Source: Anthonomus grandis grandis (lineage: Eukaryota; Arthropoda; Insecta; Coleoptera; Curculionidae). From it: 64,000 nt of DNA. The stretch lies in contig NC_065548.1 of the NCBI RefSeq assembly GCF_022605725.1, positions 38,557,131 through 38,621,130 of the forward strand, read 5' to 3'. Numbering within the stretch: the stretch's first letter is position 1; every line of letters begins with the position of its first letter. Shown in pieces: positions 1 to 10,610 of this stretch. A program made the position numbers and the translations under genes. The notes under the pieces were generated by a model. The model searched no databases, was not told the origin of the DNA, and saw only the letters and a program-made list of their open reading frames with translations.

Positions 1-20
1 TGTCTTTATAACAAAACATA

Positions 21-995
21 GGTAAAAAGCGTGGGCGTCCTAGTAGCTCTACTAGTTCTACGAGTAGCAGCTCTAGTACTTCATCTAGTAGTGATTGTGC
101 AGGACGATACAAAAGAAAACGTAAACAAAGAAAAACTCATAGAAAAACAACTGTAAGTACTTCGGAACATAACTTAAATACCTCCAAATCAATTTCTACG
201 AAAGATAGTGGTAATCAAACACTCTCCTCAGTGTAAGTACCTAGTAAAGTAGTTGATAACCGCTCGCAGCGTCCTATAGAAAAAGTTTTTGTTCAAGTAC
301 ATAATACAAATAGGCCATTTGAAGAAAGTTTGTCCCACAACGAAAGGCGTAATATTCAATCGCAAAATAGTGATCGTTTGACACACGTACGTGATGTAGA
401 CGTTACACACAGACGTGATACGGTCAGGAGGTTACTAAATCAGGCAAATTGGGACAACATACAAACCATTCCTGAAGCTAACATCGCAAAGAGTCCACGC
501 TCTGATGTTTATGGTGCAAACGAAACTGAATCGAACAAACGAATTAAACAGCTGGAAGAATTGGTAGACCTGTTATTACAAAATGACAATAGGGGCGCTG
601 TACGCTTATCTATTAAGCCCGACTGTATCCCAGAATTTTCGCCTGGAAATCATGGTGAGAACTGTAGTAAGTGGCTAGACAAAATTGATCAGCTGTCACA
701 GATCAATAGGTGGGACGAGAAAACGACGATCTATCATATGCAGTCGAGATTATCAGGGCTAGCCAGAACTTGGTATAATAGTCTTGATGATTATAAACAT
801 ACTTGGAGTGAATGGAAGCAACTACTGAGTGAAGCATTTCCAGACTATCATGATTTTCCTATGGCTATAAGAAAACTAGTTCGCCGCATTAAGTTACCTG
901 ATGAGAGTTGAACTGAATACTACTTTGGAAAAATGCAGTTACTTCGCCAATGCGAAATATCAGGAAAAAATGCTATAGCTATGCTGATCGATGGA
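21..995 (+). pseudogene. gag fragment of element A
   Basis: One reading frame runs from 21 to about 995 and is broken by TAA at 234-236 and TGA at 909-911. The N-terminal part has a basic GKKRGRP motif and a long serine/threonine run, then a lysine/arginine-rich stretch. From about 540 a capsid-like region follows, with RWDEKTTIYHMQSRLSGLARTW and W(S)EWKQLL, which matches the retrotransposon gag domain seen in Ty3/gypsy elements. The frame continues through both stops, so they are best read as point nonsense mutations. The CCHC knuckle expected after the capsid is absent, because the sequence jumps directly to the region between protease and reverse transcriptase. Family assignment is firm; the exact clade is not determined. 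Confidence 0.8.
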
Positions 996-1420
996 AATTC
1001 AAGACTCTTTAACGCTGAAATGGCAGAATTAACTCAGCTCGAAAGCTTGCCACCTGAAAAAATAATTTTGCGTGCAATAAAAAGTGTTAAAATACCACCC
1101 AATCACATTGGCTTGGTGCGATGTTCAAATTCGGATGGTTATGATGGTGACGTTTTTGTGGATCTTCGAAAGTCTTTTGAGCATACAAAAGAATCCATTG
1201 TTCCAAGATGTGTGACTTCTACGTCAGATTTAAGACTTCCAATTCTGAACACGTCAGAAAATACTACTAGTATTTTGCAAGACCAAGTTGTTGCTAGAGG
1301 GATTCCATGCACTCAAAATGGTACACAGGTTGTAGGTATTTTACTACGCTTGATATGGCTAGTGGATATCACCAGATAAAAATAGCGGAGGACTCAATAC
1401 AGAAAACAGCATTCGTTACG
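996..1420 (+). pseudogene. pol N-terminal fragment of element A (pre-RT linker and start of RT)
   Basis: The frame that carried gag runs on to 1379 with a segment resembling the linker that precedes reverse transcriptase. Near 1340 the coding signal shifts by one frame: in the new frame 1335-1375 reads YFTTLDMASGYHQI, the conserved fingers/palm motif carrying the first catalytic aspartate of Ty3/gypsy reverse transcriptase. That frame continues to about 1415 (KTAFVTP) and then loses similarity at a deletion. Protease is missing entirely. The fragment is a clear pol remnant and cannot give an active enzyme. Confidence 0.75.
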
Positions 1421-1439
1421 CCGGACGATTTTAGGTGCA

Positions 1440-3074
1440 ATGAGATTTTCAACAGCTCTAGCATACATGAATGACATACTTGTGCCATCCCCAAGTTTTG
1501 AATCTGGATTAATAGCCCTCGCTGATGTACTTGAAACTCTTAGGGATGCAGGAGTTACTTTACGCCTGTCAAAATGTCAGTTTTTTTTACATCATATAGA
1601 TTATCTTGGTCACGAGATAAGTGCCAGTGCTATTCGACCGGGCACTATGAAAATCAAGGCCGTTGATAATTTTCCTATTCCTAAAAATGTCCACCAAATT
1701 CGTCAATTTGTTGGGCTATGCAGCTATTTTAGAAAATACGTAAAAGACTTTGCTCAAGTTGCACGCCCGTTGACTTCCTTAACGAAAAAGGATGTTAGTT
1801 TTGAATGGGGAGAAGCACAGAGTAACGCCTTTATTAAACTTAAACAAAAACTAATTGAGAGACCCGTTTTAGCAATCTATAATTCTTGCCTAAATACAGA
1901 GCTTCATACTGACGCTTCAAAGCTTGGTCTCGGCGGTATACTAATGCAGCAACAAGCCGACAATAGGCTAAGACCTGTAATGTATTATAGCCGACAAACT
2001 ACCAAAGAAGAACAAAGATACCATTCGTTCGAGCTAGAAACTTTGGCTGTTGTGAATTCTTTGCAGAGGTTTCGAGTTTACTTGCTGGGACTACACTTTA
2101 AAATAGTCACCGATTGTAACGCTATAAGAACGGCCATGACGAAACGTGACCTTATCCCTAGAATTGGTAGATGGTGGCTCATTACGCAAGAGTATAATTT
2201 TACTATTGAGTACCGACCAGGGACGAAAATGGCTCACGTAGACGCACTTAGTCGTAACCCTGTGGAAGAACCCAAGGAAACACAGGAAACTATTGATATC
2301 TTTCAGGTAGACATAACAAATGATGATTGGGTTTTGGCAACTCAAATAAAAGATGAACGTTGTAAATATTTAATTGAAGTTCTCTCGTCCAAACCAAAAG
2401 ATCATGAAGAACGACAGATACACAAAGATTTTAAGCTTAAGGATGGCAGATTATATAAAAATATGGAAAATGGACTAAGATGGTATGTACCTAAAACAGC
2501 TCGACGAGTTGTAACCATGTTCCATCATGATAATATGGGTCACTTTGCACTTGAGAGGACTCTAGAAAATATAGCAAATAAGTATTGGTTTCCTAGGATG
2601 AGGAAGTATGTAAGTCGATATATCTCAGCTTGTTTAGCTTGTGCATACAATAAGGTACCCAGTGGAAAGAAGGAGGGTCACTTACATCCAATCCCAAAGG
2701 CAACGATTCCAATGGATACCTTACACCTGGATCATTTAGGACCTTTTGTAATAAGTACAAAAGGAAATGCTTATTTGATAATGACAATAGATGCTTTTAC
2801 AAAATTTTTATTTGTAAAGCCGGTGAAAAACACAAAGGCTGGACCAGTTAAAACTTTTTTGGAATATATTTTCCAGACATTTGGCGTACCTAGGCGAATA
2901 ATATGTGACAGAGGCTCATGTTTTACGAGTGAGACTTTTAAAGAATTTACCAAAAATCTTGGTATACAGGTCATTTTAAATGCCACAGCAACACCACGTG
3001 CAAATGGCCAAATAGAACGTTACAACCGGACAATACTGTCATCAATAGCAGCTTCTCATGAAGATGAGAGCTAA
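1440..3074 (+). pseudogene. pol polyprotein fragment: RT palm/thumb, RNase H, integrase
   Basis: A 544-codon open frame. Residues 9-12 read YMND where reverse transcriptase normally has Y-x-D-D, so one catalytic aspartate is asparagine here. The thumb follows (LSKCQFF, YLGHEIS, IRQFVGLCSYFRKY). RNase H begins near residue 155 with TDAS, has ELET and TDC and ends with HVDALSR near 267. Integrase has the zinc-binding H-x4-H (near 361) and C-x2-C (near 396), then catalytic D in LHLDHLGP (about 430), D in CDRGS (about 488) and E in GQIERYN (about 525), with 35 residues between the second D and E. The frame breaks at about 3060 just after the catalytic E and integrase resumes in another frame. Ty3/gypsy identity is secure. 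Confidence 0.93.
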
Positions 3075-3606
3075 CACAATTAGTTTTATTACGTTTAGTA
3101 TGAACTCTTCGACTAATAAAGCGACAGGGAAAAGTCCCTACGAGTTGCTATTTGGGTACAAGCCTAGGGGAATGCACGATTCATTTCTAAGTGGGGCTGT
3201 ATCTTACGAAAAAGTGGATAACGATATTCATAAAACTAGAGAAGAAGCTGGAAAACGAATCCAGGACGATCAGGATAGGCAAAAGGCTTATTTTGATAAA
3301 AAACGAAAGAAGTGTCACAAGTACCTAGTAGGGGATTTAGTAGTCCTACGACGGGCAAATCTTGCAAATGACGGTAAAAGTGCAAAGTTAGTGCCCAAGT
3401 ATCAGGGTCCCTTTATAGTAAAAGAGGTACTTGAAAATGACAGATACGTAGTAGAAGACCTGCCAGGGTCAAAACGTTCAAAAAAGAAATACAGAGGTAT
3501 TAGTTCGGTCGACCGTATGAAGCTTTTTACGGCTACTTGTGAAAGCAGTAGTAGTAGTGACTCAGACACGAAAGCTGAGGAAAATGTTTTAGTTAATGAC
3601 AAATGA
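3058..3606 (+). pseudogene. integrase C-terminal domain of element A
   Basis: This frame overlaps the end of the preceding pol frame and continues the integrase: NKATGKSPYELLFGYKPRG, then a coiled, basic stretch (RQKAYFDKKRKKCHKY) and a GPF/Y-type module, VPKYQGPFIVKEV with ENDRYVVEDLPG. The tail is serine-rich and acidic. The GPF/Y module is typical of the C-terminus of Ty3/gypsy integrases. The change of frame against the upstream domain is most simply a small indel, because integrases of this group are normally in one frame. The stop is at 3604-3606. Confidence 0.88.
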
Positions 3607-3636
3607 TATAGATAAATAAAGGAGACTGAGGAAATT

Positions 3637-3667
3637 TGTGATGAAGACCTGGGAATTTATCATCACA
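3637..3667. repeat. Short inverted repeat, candidate LTR start of element A
   Basis: TGTGATGA at 3637-3644 is mirrored by TCATCACA at 3660-3667, directly after a purine-rich tract. LTRs begin with TG, so this could be the start of the 3' LTR. No second copy exists in the window to confirm it. Confidence 0.35.
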
Positions 3668-4369
3668 CCACCCGAAAAACGACCCGAGAACGTAGGTGAA
3701 TCATCGTGGAACCGTGCCTGCTCAAGTAAAAACGATGGCATGCAGTCGTTGCGATTTTGGGGGGTAAACAAGTCGACTTCTTGACTCGATGTGGCTATTT
3801 ATTCACGTATTATAATATTAAAGTTTTTGATAATTATTAAGTGTTTTATGTTTAAAACCTTCGTGAGTTATTATAGTAGTAAAAATAGAAAAAAATAAGT
3901 GTTTTTAACTGAATTTTTTAAGTAAATACAAGCAAAAATTTAAACGAATATCATGATTTTAATGGTATTAGGATTTATAAGATTCAAAATTATCAGAATA
4001 ATAAAACAAATATATTAAAATGCATGCATCTATTCCAAGTTGATTGAAACTCTGTCTTTGTCTCATTTTAGGTGAGGATTACTTTCTTTCATAAATTTTA
4101 AAGAAATTCTTAAAGAAGAACTAGAAAAATCACAGATCTAACGCAACTATCTTAAATTCTTACTTATATGTAACTTTCTATTTTGTATTTTTGTAAACAT
4201 AACCTCTCAAAAACTTTAATAGTTTTGTTTCCCTACAGTTGGCACAACTAAAATTTGTCAGAGTGACCAAAATCGAGGACACAATCACGCAAAATGGCGG
4301 CCCCCTAGTAGTGGTCATATTTTACTTTTGAATATTGAATTGGCAGTCCAGGTATATATAAGTTCGTGG
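3668..4369. other. AT-rich stretch between gypsy elements A and B
   Basis: No coding signal was seen. If an LTR starts at 3637, this stretch would contain it. The sequence CCCTACAGTTGGCACAAC near 4233-4250 resembles an LTR end followed by a primer-binding-site-like TGG, but no match to a specific tRNA can be claimed by eye. Confidence 0.3.
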
Positions 4370-5282
4370 GTTTCACATATACTGGACTTGCCCCATCTTT
4401 TACTCAAATTTTTTGGCTAAACGTATTTGTCACACTCAGTGGCTCTCCATCCAAATGAAACACATCAGCATATTTTGCACACATTTTTTCAATTGATAAC
4501 TTTTTCTCCTTATTAAGTTCTTTAGTATTTATCAAATTCAAAACTTTATCTTGACTCACACTTATACTATTTTTCTGAAACTCACATACGTCATAGCTAA
4601 AAAGACTCTCCGTTTTTGGTGGAAAATTTCTTAACCTAACCTCTCTCTCAGTTATATTTAAAATTTGTGTGGGAACTTTTTTATCTTTTGGTGCAGCAAT
4701 ACTACTGGCCACCATTACACCCTCACACACTCCTTCATTCAGTATCACACATTCCTCATTCATACTAACAGAACAATACCTTATTACTTCACAACGAGGT
4801 GGAATAATAATATAGTCATCTGTTTCTGATTCTAAGGGCACGGTAACTCTAATATTCGATTCTGAATTAAAACTAATTTCAATATTCTCATAATTAATTA
4901 TGCTTCCTATTGATGATAGAAAATCTGAACCTAATACACCCTGTATATTAGAATCAAAAGTTTTAATAATACTGAAATCATGCGAAAAATTTTCATTACC
5001 AATGCAAAATAAAATATTTGATGAACCTTCTGATATTGTCGACCCAGCAATGCCTTGTATTTTTGTTTTGTTATAAGTATCAACACTACTCCAATTTCTA
5101 ATATATTCAGCAAAAATGCAACTAATGCTGACTCCTGTATCAATCAAAAATTTAAACATTCGTCCTTCACATCTTGCATATACATAATTTATCCCATTCA
5201 AACCGAAATCCACATCACATTCACTCTTAGACTCGAAAAAAACTATCTCCACTACTTTCCTCAATTTGTGCTCCCTCAGCAA
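4370..5282 (-). pseudogene. Retroviral-type aspartic protease and start of RT, element B
   Basis: The minus-strand frame from 5282 encodes a retropepsin: FLIDTGVS at residues about 46-53 carries the catalytic D-T-G, and GVLGSDFLSSIG at about 115-126 is the downstream flap-side motif of the fold. After a linker, KMCAKYADVFHLDGEPLS resembles the leader of Ty3/gypsy reverse transcriptase. A TGA closes the open frame at 4404, and the same frame stays similar for a further 10-12 codons before ending at a breakpoint near 4370. Gag and this frame overlap in different frames (5282 against 5227), an arrangement compatible with programmed frameshifting. Reverse transcriptase catalytic motifs are absent. 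Confidence 0.85.
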
Positions 5283-6066
5283 AGTAGCCTCTATGCATGG
5301 TCGTGCCTCGACCCCGATTTACTACCGCTGAGCCCCGAGTCATCGAACGTCCTCGCGACTGTCCTTTAAACCTCGTGTTTTGGTGACGATAATTAATATT
5401 GTTGTTATTATTATGGGAATTAAAATGTGAATGCGGAGAATTATTATAACTATAATGGGCCTGACGGAAATTATTGTTATTATTAAAATTATTATTAAAT
5501 CTTCTAGCCTGATTATTAAAATTGTTCAAATTTAGTCGTGACTTAAATCCACGGTTATTAAAATTTCTTCCTTGTACGTGGTACATAGAATTTTTCTGAT
5601 AATTATCTAATGGTGATCTCCCTATCTAAGCTTCTTTTGCGTCCATTATTACGTCTTTTAGATTTTAATAATTTCTGGCCTTTCTAATAGTTCGCAATAC
5701 GTCGCTTTTTAAACCATTGGCAAATGAATTAATGGCCCATTTTTCATTTATTGGTTGCAAAATTTGAACTACCCTATCATCGTTATCCGCTTGCGCCAAC
5801 CTCAAATCAACCAACAATTGTTCTACTATTTTAGCAAATTCTTCAATACTACTATTTTCTTGTCGAACATTGTGTACTTGACGTGAAATTGCCGCTGGTG
5901 CCTTTCTAGTCAACAAATTGTTTTTCATATCTGTGATTAATTCTTCAACCGTATTATACTGCGTTTTAAGTCATAATTTAGCACTTGTAGACACCCTTGC
6001 TTTCAAAACATACTTAATTAAATGTGATTTCTCACTGGTATCTAGAAAATCGTTATATAAGTCAAC
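5227..6066 (-). pseudogene. gag C-terminal part of element B
   Basis: Downstream of the Harbinger insertion one frame continues gag: FLDTSEKSHLIKYVLKARV, a TGA near 5968, then a helical capsid segment (VEELITDMKNNLL, NSSIEEFAKIVEQLLVDLR, WAINSFANGLKSDVLRTI) typical of gypsy gag. Two further stops lie between 5586 and 5680. The C-terminal part is strongly asparagine- and arginine-rich (5586-5300), with no CCHC zinc knuckle, and probably acts as the nucleic-acid-binding region. All pieces share one frame, so the stops look like point mutations. Confidence 0.8.
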
Positions 6067-6105
6067 GGGTGGAATGCATAAAAAGTAGTATATGCTAATG
6101 CTTCA
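6067..6105 (+). repeat. Left terminal inverted repeat of Harbinger 1
   Basis: GGGTGGAATGCATAAAAAGT pairs with the right end at 8540-8578, with only scattered mismatches over about 38 bp. Confidence 0.88.
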
Positions 6106-6325
6106 AGTATGTACTACATTTCTAAAGTTTATACTACACTAATGAAGCATTTACTACTCTCTGTAGCATATACTACTATGTACGCGATACATAAAAGAAG
6201 GTGCTATGCTTTGGAAGTATCTACTAGTTATAGTAGTATTTACTACAGTTTAAATGAAGTTGGTGTTTGACAAACTTCGGCCCCAGCAATCAAAATGTTT
6301 TAGTAAAAAATGGCAGTTTTTATGA

Positions 6326-7438
6326 ATGTGCATCGTCAAAAAGTATACAAACAAAGAAGAGAATAGAATAATGACGATTTATATCGAAAATTATTTAGGT
6401 AAATACCATAAATTTAATAGATTTTTCTATCCCAATCATCTAATCACGCTTTGGTATTTTAGATTTAGTAGAGAAAATGTAGAGTGGCTTGGACATTATT
6501 TTCTCCAAGATGATAATGAACCGGTGGAAACAAGGGGTGGAGCCCTGTCACCGACTCGGAAAATGGAGGTTTTTTTGAGAAGTTTAGGTGTTTCTAGTAA
6601 ATTAACTTTGTAATTTGAAAAATGTAAATAACTTTTCTTACAGGAGATCCTGGATTTCAGCAAGGAGTTGGTGTTGATCTAGACGTCAATCAAAGCACTG
6701 TTATCTAAAGCAATTTATTCAAAAAGAAACAATTGGATAAAGTTCCCCAACACTAACGAATTGCTTAGAGTTGCTATTAATGAGGGAGCATGTGGTGAGC
6801 GAATGCCCAGGGTTATAGGTGTTATTGACTGTACCCATGTAAAAATAACAAAACCATCTATTCACGGTGATGAATACGTGAACAGAAAAGGGGTATGCTC
6901 AATAAATGTTCAAGCTACTTGTAATGCTCGAGAAATGTTTACAAGTGTCGATGCATATTGGCCAGGCTCCGTACACGATAGTCGCATTTGGCGAAACTCC
7001 ATAGTGCATGGAATTATGTATAATAATGTGCACGAAGCAGCTTTATTAGGTGATGAAGGATATGGTGTTGCCCCGTGGTTATTGACACCATATAGAAATC
7101 CAACTACACCAATGCAAGAAAATTATAATTGAATTCATGCAAAGGAACGATGTGTCATAGAGCGCTGGTTTGGTCAGTTAAAACGGCGTTTTCCAATGCT
7201 CCAGTATACTTTTCGCCTAAAAACTGAAAACATTCCGGAACATATTGTGAGTGCATTTGTACTTTACAATATAGCTAAATATCTACAAGATCCATACCAT
7301 GATTTTGATCGAATTGAGATGGAAGTTCAGCATCCCAATGAACTAATGCCAGTGGGTAATTAAGCACAAATTCGAAATCAAGGTACACAGCGCAGAAATG
7401 AAGTTGCTGAGTTTTTATTTCTAAGTATAAAAAAGTAA
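6326..7438 (+). pseudogene. Harbinger (HARBI1-like) DDE transposase, spliced, inactivated
   Basis: Exon 1 carries the N-terminal helical region (RENVEWLGHYFLQD, LSPTRKMEVFLRSL). A 56-bp GT-AG intron (6588-6643) joins it to GDPGFQQGVGVDLDVNQSTV, the canonical HARBI1 continuation. A frame break near 6702 follows, then NNWIKFPNTNELL. The DDE nuclease has D in VIDCTHVKI (about 6826), D in LGDEGYGVAPWLLTPY (about 7050) and E in VIERWFGQLKRRFP (about 7160). A TGA at 7130-7132 falls between the second D and the E, and TAA at 7361 interrupts the C-terminus, which reads on to 7438. All three catalytic residues are still encoded, so decay is modest. The partner gene is convergent on the opposite strand. 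Confidence 0.9.
6588..6643 (+). other. GT-AG intron in the Harbinger transposase
   Basis: The donor is TTTAG|GTGTTTC and the acceptor TTCTTACAG|GAGATCC. Removal joins LRSL to GDPGFQQGVGV without a gap, matching the continuous order in HARBI1-like transposases. Confidence 0.8.
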
Positions 7439-7566
7439 CAACTAAATAAACTAATTATTTCAATTTTAAGTTTGTGACAAAATATCAAACTATAAAAGAA
7501 ATAAATGGATACTACACCTCATATTATATTTAAATTATGGGTTCATACGTAGATTTTATATTCCTG

Positions 7567-8258
7567 TTAATAATCCAATATGTCCCGCCTAATTAAATGG
7601 TCAACTAACTGCCCACCAGCTTTGGCAAAATTTACCAATGCAATCGCGGCCCGTTCCTGAGCTTCGGCTGAAGACTGTTGAGCTCGAGAAGCAGAAATTT
7701 GGGCTTCGGCTGCTTCAATTTGTTTTCGTAGACAGGTCTTTTGTAGTTGAATAAGTGTCTCCTCCTTATCAGCTGCTTTAGAACCTTTAGGTGGCATGAC
7801 TTTAACTTGTTTGGAGCCAGATTTAGAACTGAGGAAGTCATCTTCACTGTTTTGGAAGGAAACATCAATCTCATTGCTTACACCAGCCTGACATGCACCT
7901 GGTACTCTGTGTAGAACTGGGTTTTCTCCTACATTCCATAAGTCGTAGATTTTTTTTGTCATTCCGTCAGTACAATTCTTTTATTTCCTGTTTTTTTCAA
8001 GTCAACTATTTTCTTAACTTTTGTTTTCATGTTATTAAACTTTTTCAAAATTTGTTTTGTGTCTAGGTTTTTTCCCATTATTTTATTAAAACCAGTTGTT
8101 AATTTTTTTAGTGCATCTTCTTTTTCGTTTTTAATTTTTTGTGTCATCTTTTTATGAAATAAAATTTGATAACTTTCAAGTAGAGTAACAATTAATACTT
8201 GTTCGTTTTTATCTTGTCCTAGCTCTTTTGTTGCATCGGAATCTGAAGAATCACTCAT
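7567..8258 (-). pseudogene. Harbinger second gene, Myb/SANT-like DNA-binding protein
   Basis: The minus-strand gene starts MSDSSDSDATKEL. A lysine-rich trihelix-like region follows (LLESYQILFHKKMTQKIKNE, ILKKFNNMKTKVKK), then WNVGENPVLHRVPGA, an Ala/Gln/Glu-rich coiled-coil tail and the C-terminus HLIRRDILDY. A TGA and a one-base frame change at an A8 run near 7955 split it into two frames. PIF/Harbinger elements usually encode such a Myb/SANT-like partner, which binds the element ends and helps the transposase enter the nucleus. That role is inferred from the family and from its position. Function in this copy is unlikely. Confidence 0.75.
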
Positions 8259-8539
8259 AGTTAAACCAGTATTATAATCACTGAACTTTTAAAAAGTTTG
8301 AATCCGAACCGAATTACACGAACACACTTAATACTAATAGACGCACTGATAGAAAAACGAGTTTTGACAAGTGTCTTGTCAAGTTTGAGAACTTTGTCAC
8401 GCGCTTACTGCGACACTAGTAGATACTTTTCTCTTAAGTAGTAGGTACTTCTGTTCGGCCGTACAGTGTAGTATTTACTTCATAGGCGAAGTACATACTT
8501 TTATGTAAAAGCAAATGCTACAAAGTAAATACTTTTTAG

Positions 8540-8578
8540 CGAAGCATTAGCATCTACTACTTTTTATGCATTTCACCC
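8540..8578 (-). repeat. Right terminal inverted repeat of Harbinger 1
   Basis: The reverse complement starts GGGTGAAATGCATAAAAAGT and matches the left end. Confidence 0.88.
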
Positions 8579-8581
8579 AAT

Positions 8582-9024
8582 AGCTTCAACCAACTTTTTT
8601 GTCACGTCTTCCGTACCATCCATACTTGGTAAGAGGGACGCGGCTCTCCTTAAATCAAATTTCCCTGACATGTTTTCTCGACAATATTACCTACCGGATA
8701 AGAAGTTCCTAATGACATATCATAAGTATTACTACCCGAACTAGTAGTACTACCTGGCCTAACTACTTTTACCCAACTTATTAATAATAACCCACTATTT
8801 TTTAAAATACCTCTGATAAAACCTATACCATCCTCTATTTCGTCAGCCGTTTCATAATATTTTTCTCCTAACTCATTAAATTTAAGTTTTAATTTTGCTA
8901 AATCTGAAAATAACTTATTGATTCTCTCTGGCTTTCCTCGTCTATCTTTCAGCTCTTTTTTAATATTATCATAAAATTTACTAGGTATATCCTTTAAATC
9001 TAAAAATTCCTTAACAATAGTCAT
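8582..9024 (-). pseudogene. gag N-terminal part of element B
   Basis: The ATG at 9024 opens a frame with a lysine-rich helical N-terminus (KEFLDLKDIPSKFYDNIKKEL; KPERINKLFSDLAKLKLKFN). The frame changes near 8672, after which the minus strand reads GKFDLRRAASLLPSMDGTED, the usual start of the gypsy capsid domain. Coding similarity stops exactly at the Harbinger border (8579) and resumes at 6066 in the same frame, so the insertion disrupted a reading frame that was still recognisable. Confidence 0.75.
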
Positions 9025-9540
9025 TTATCTAATTTCCTACACAAATATAATAATTAAGATAAAATATAAAAACGCAATTTAAACGACTGCTACACTTTTA
9101 TTCCATTCTAATATTATTAGATCAAATGTATTTTCCTTTTTAGTTATTAAAAAGGCTTATATAAAAGGAATAATTTCTGGACCAAAATTCAATGCTACAG
9201 TGCAATGAAATTTTCGGTCCGGTGGGTTCTTATAGGTTCTCAAAGAAAACATTTATAAAATACAGAAAATCTCCCTTTATTCACTTCAGTCGCGGACTTC
9301 ATTCCTCACACCTTTTAATAATAAATACAGATAAAATAAATTGCCAGCCAAGAAACAGGCCAGTTGTAACCTTACCTTTTATTAATAAAAGCGCTGACCC
9401 AGATTAAAACTTTTTAACGGAATCAAAGGCACTACACTTCTTTATTAAATAGTGATAAACAAAGAAATAATCATATGAATAATCCGCAGACAAAAATTTT
9501 CAATTTTAAAGAATATCATGCATTTTCACAAATAAAGTAA
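9025..9540. other. AT-rich stretch upstream of gypsy B gag
   Basis: This is where the leader and 5' LTR of element B would lie on the minus strand, but no terminal repeat or primer-binding site could be identified. No other coding signal was seen. Confidence 0.3.
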
Positions 9541-9544
9541 ATAT

Positions 9545-10610
9545 TTAAGGCGCCTGATGTTCTGACAGCAAAAAACTATAGCAAAGGTAGAGATGGTTCC
9601 GCTACAACAGGTTATGACGGAGTTATTTTAGAACTGATTCAATATATTATTTTACACTTAACTGATATACCATTCAATATCAATAAGTGCCTTACAACAG
9701 GATACTGTTCTGATAGCTGGAAAGCCGCACAGATAATTCCATTGGCAAAAATCTCTAATCCAGAGTAGATGAAAGACTTTTGCCCTAATAGCATACAACT
9801 TTATTTTTTAAAAACACTTGAAAGAATAGTTATAGTTAATTTCATATTGAACTGCTGTTCAAATTATTACAACTGCTCAATCAGACTTTCTTAAGAACCA
9901 CAAGATACCATATTACATATGACTGGTGACATCAATATAATCAGTTTTCATAAAGTTTTTCAAAGTTAATCTGGATAATAGAAGGCAGTGAATAGCTTAT
10001 AACTCTTCTCTATCATTAACTGCCGAGGTAAATAAATCAGATCGGGGTCCTAGAACCGCTTCTTTTTAATTGTATACTGCTGATCTATCCGAGCACCTAA
10101 AATATTTAAAATGTAATCAGTGCTCTATTGATACACAAGTATGTTATTCGCTTTCCCTTAGTAACGTAAATATTCTAGTTTCCTTAGTAAGTCATAACCC
10201 AGAATTTAGCTTGTGGTCCTTGGAAGTCGTGGACGTGATGTATAAGCTAACACAAACTTCTATATTTTATTTAATGGAATCACGCTAAATCCTAATGATT
10301 GCAAAAATCTGGGATAATTCATCGACAGCGATTACATCTTTTCAAGTCATAACTCTAATCTTATTCAGAAGTCTTGTGGAAAATTGAAATATGTTTACAT
10401 GCATCAAGATTTGTTTGCCGCAAGAACTAAACTTTGTTTATGTGAGCCATTAATTCTATGCTATTTAAATTAATACGATGCAGTTTTTTTGTCTTATCTG
10501 TTGCAACGCGATTAAGAGGATTGCAAAAGCTCCAAAATACTTCAAGAAAGATTGAAAAACTGAAATTGCATGTATCGTACCACTCATCGTTCTAGCGCGT
10601 TAGAGCTGAC
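9545..10610 (+). pseudogene. Non-LTR retrotransposon (LINE) reverse transcriptase ruin
   Basis: Pieces in all three plus frames line up with a LINE reverse transcriptase. They are GYDGVILELIQ and SDSWKAAQIIPLAKISNPE (9607-9767), a degenerate stretch with SDRGPRTASF, which corresponds to the GVPQGSxLGP motif (about 10040), and LYTADLSEHLKYLKCNQCSI with DTQV (10072-10135), where the YADD motif is lost. Next come HNSNLIQKSCGKLKYVYMH and LFAARTKLCLCEPLILCYLN (10345-10470), the thumb region. At least six stops and several frame changes are present. The order matches Jockey-type LINEs, but the clade is not certain. Confidence 0.72.

Larger units (their letters stand above)
1..3640 (+). mobile_element. 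Ty3/gypsy LTR retrotransposon A, degraded, 5' end outside window
   Basis: Gag, reverse transcriptase, RNase H and integrase segments follow in Ty3/gypsy order on the plus strand. The 5' LTR and leader lie outside the window. Two internal deletions are apparent: one removes the zinc knuckle and protease region near 995, the other removes the middle of the reverse transcriptase near 1420-1440. In-frame stops (234, 909) and frame changes (near 1340 and 3060) show the copy is dead. After the last stop there is a purine-rich stretch (about 3617-3635) followed by TGTGATGA, a plausible polypurine tract and LTR start. Confidence 0.9.
6067..8578 (+). mobile_element. PIF/Harbinger DNA transposon (2512 bp) inside gypsy B gag
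   Basis: The ends are GGGTGGAATGCATAAAAAG on the left and the inverse of GGGTGAAATGCATAAAAAG on the right, with similarity continuing imperfectly inward. Flanking triplets are AAC (6064-6066) and AAT (8579-8581), one mismatch from the 3-bp target duplication expected for this superfamily. Inside are a HARBI1-type transposase on the plus strand and a second gene on the minus strand, the normal two-gene layout. Both subterminal regions (about 6085-6245 and 8410-8560) are packed with GTAGTA/TACTAC-type motifs. Confidence 0.92.
4370..9024 (-). mobile_element. Ty3/gypsy LTR retrotransposon B, truncated and split by a Harbinger element
   Basis: On the minus strand the order is gag N-terminus (9024 to 8582), a 2.5 kb Harbinger insertion (8578 to 6067), the rest of gag (6066 to 5227) and protease with the start of reverse transcriptase (5282 to about 4370). 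The pol gene stops being recognisable at about 4370, so reverse transcriptase, RNase H and integrase are missing. No LTRs were identified. Confidence 0.85.

Noticed and set aside
1..240. GTAAGT motifs near 152 and 233 as splice donors
   Set aside because: They lie within the gag frame of a retrotransposon, and coding similarity continues across them.
4233..4260. Primer-binding site for a named tRNA
   Set aside because: The TTGGCACAAC stretch cannot be matched to a particular tRNA by eye, and no leader or second LTR confirms it.
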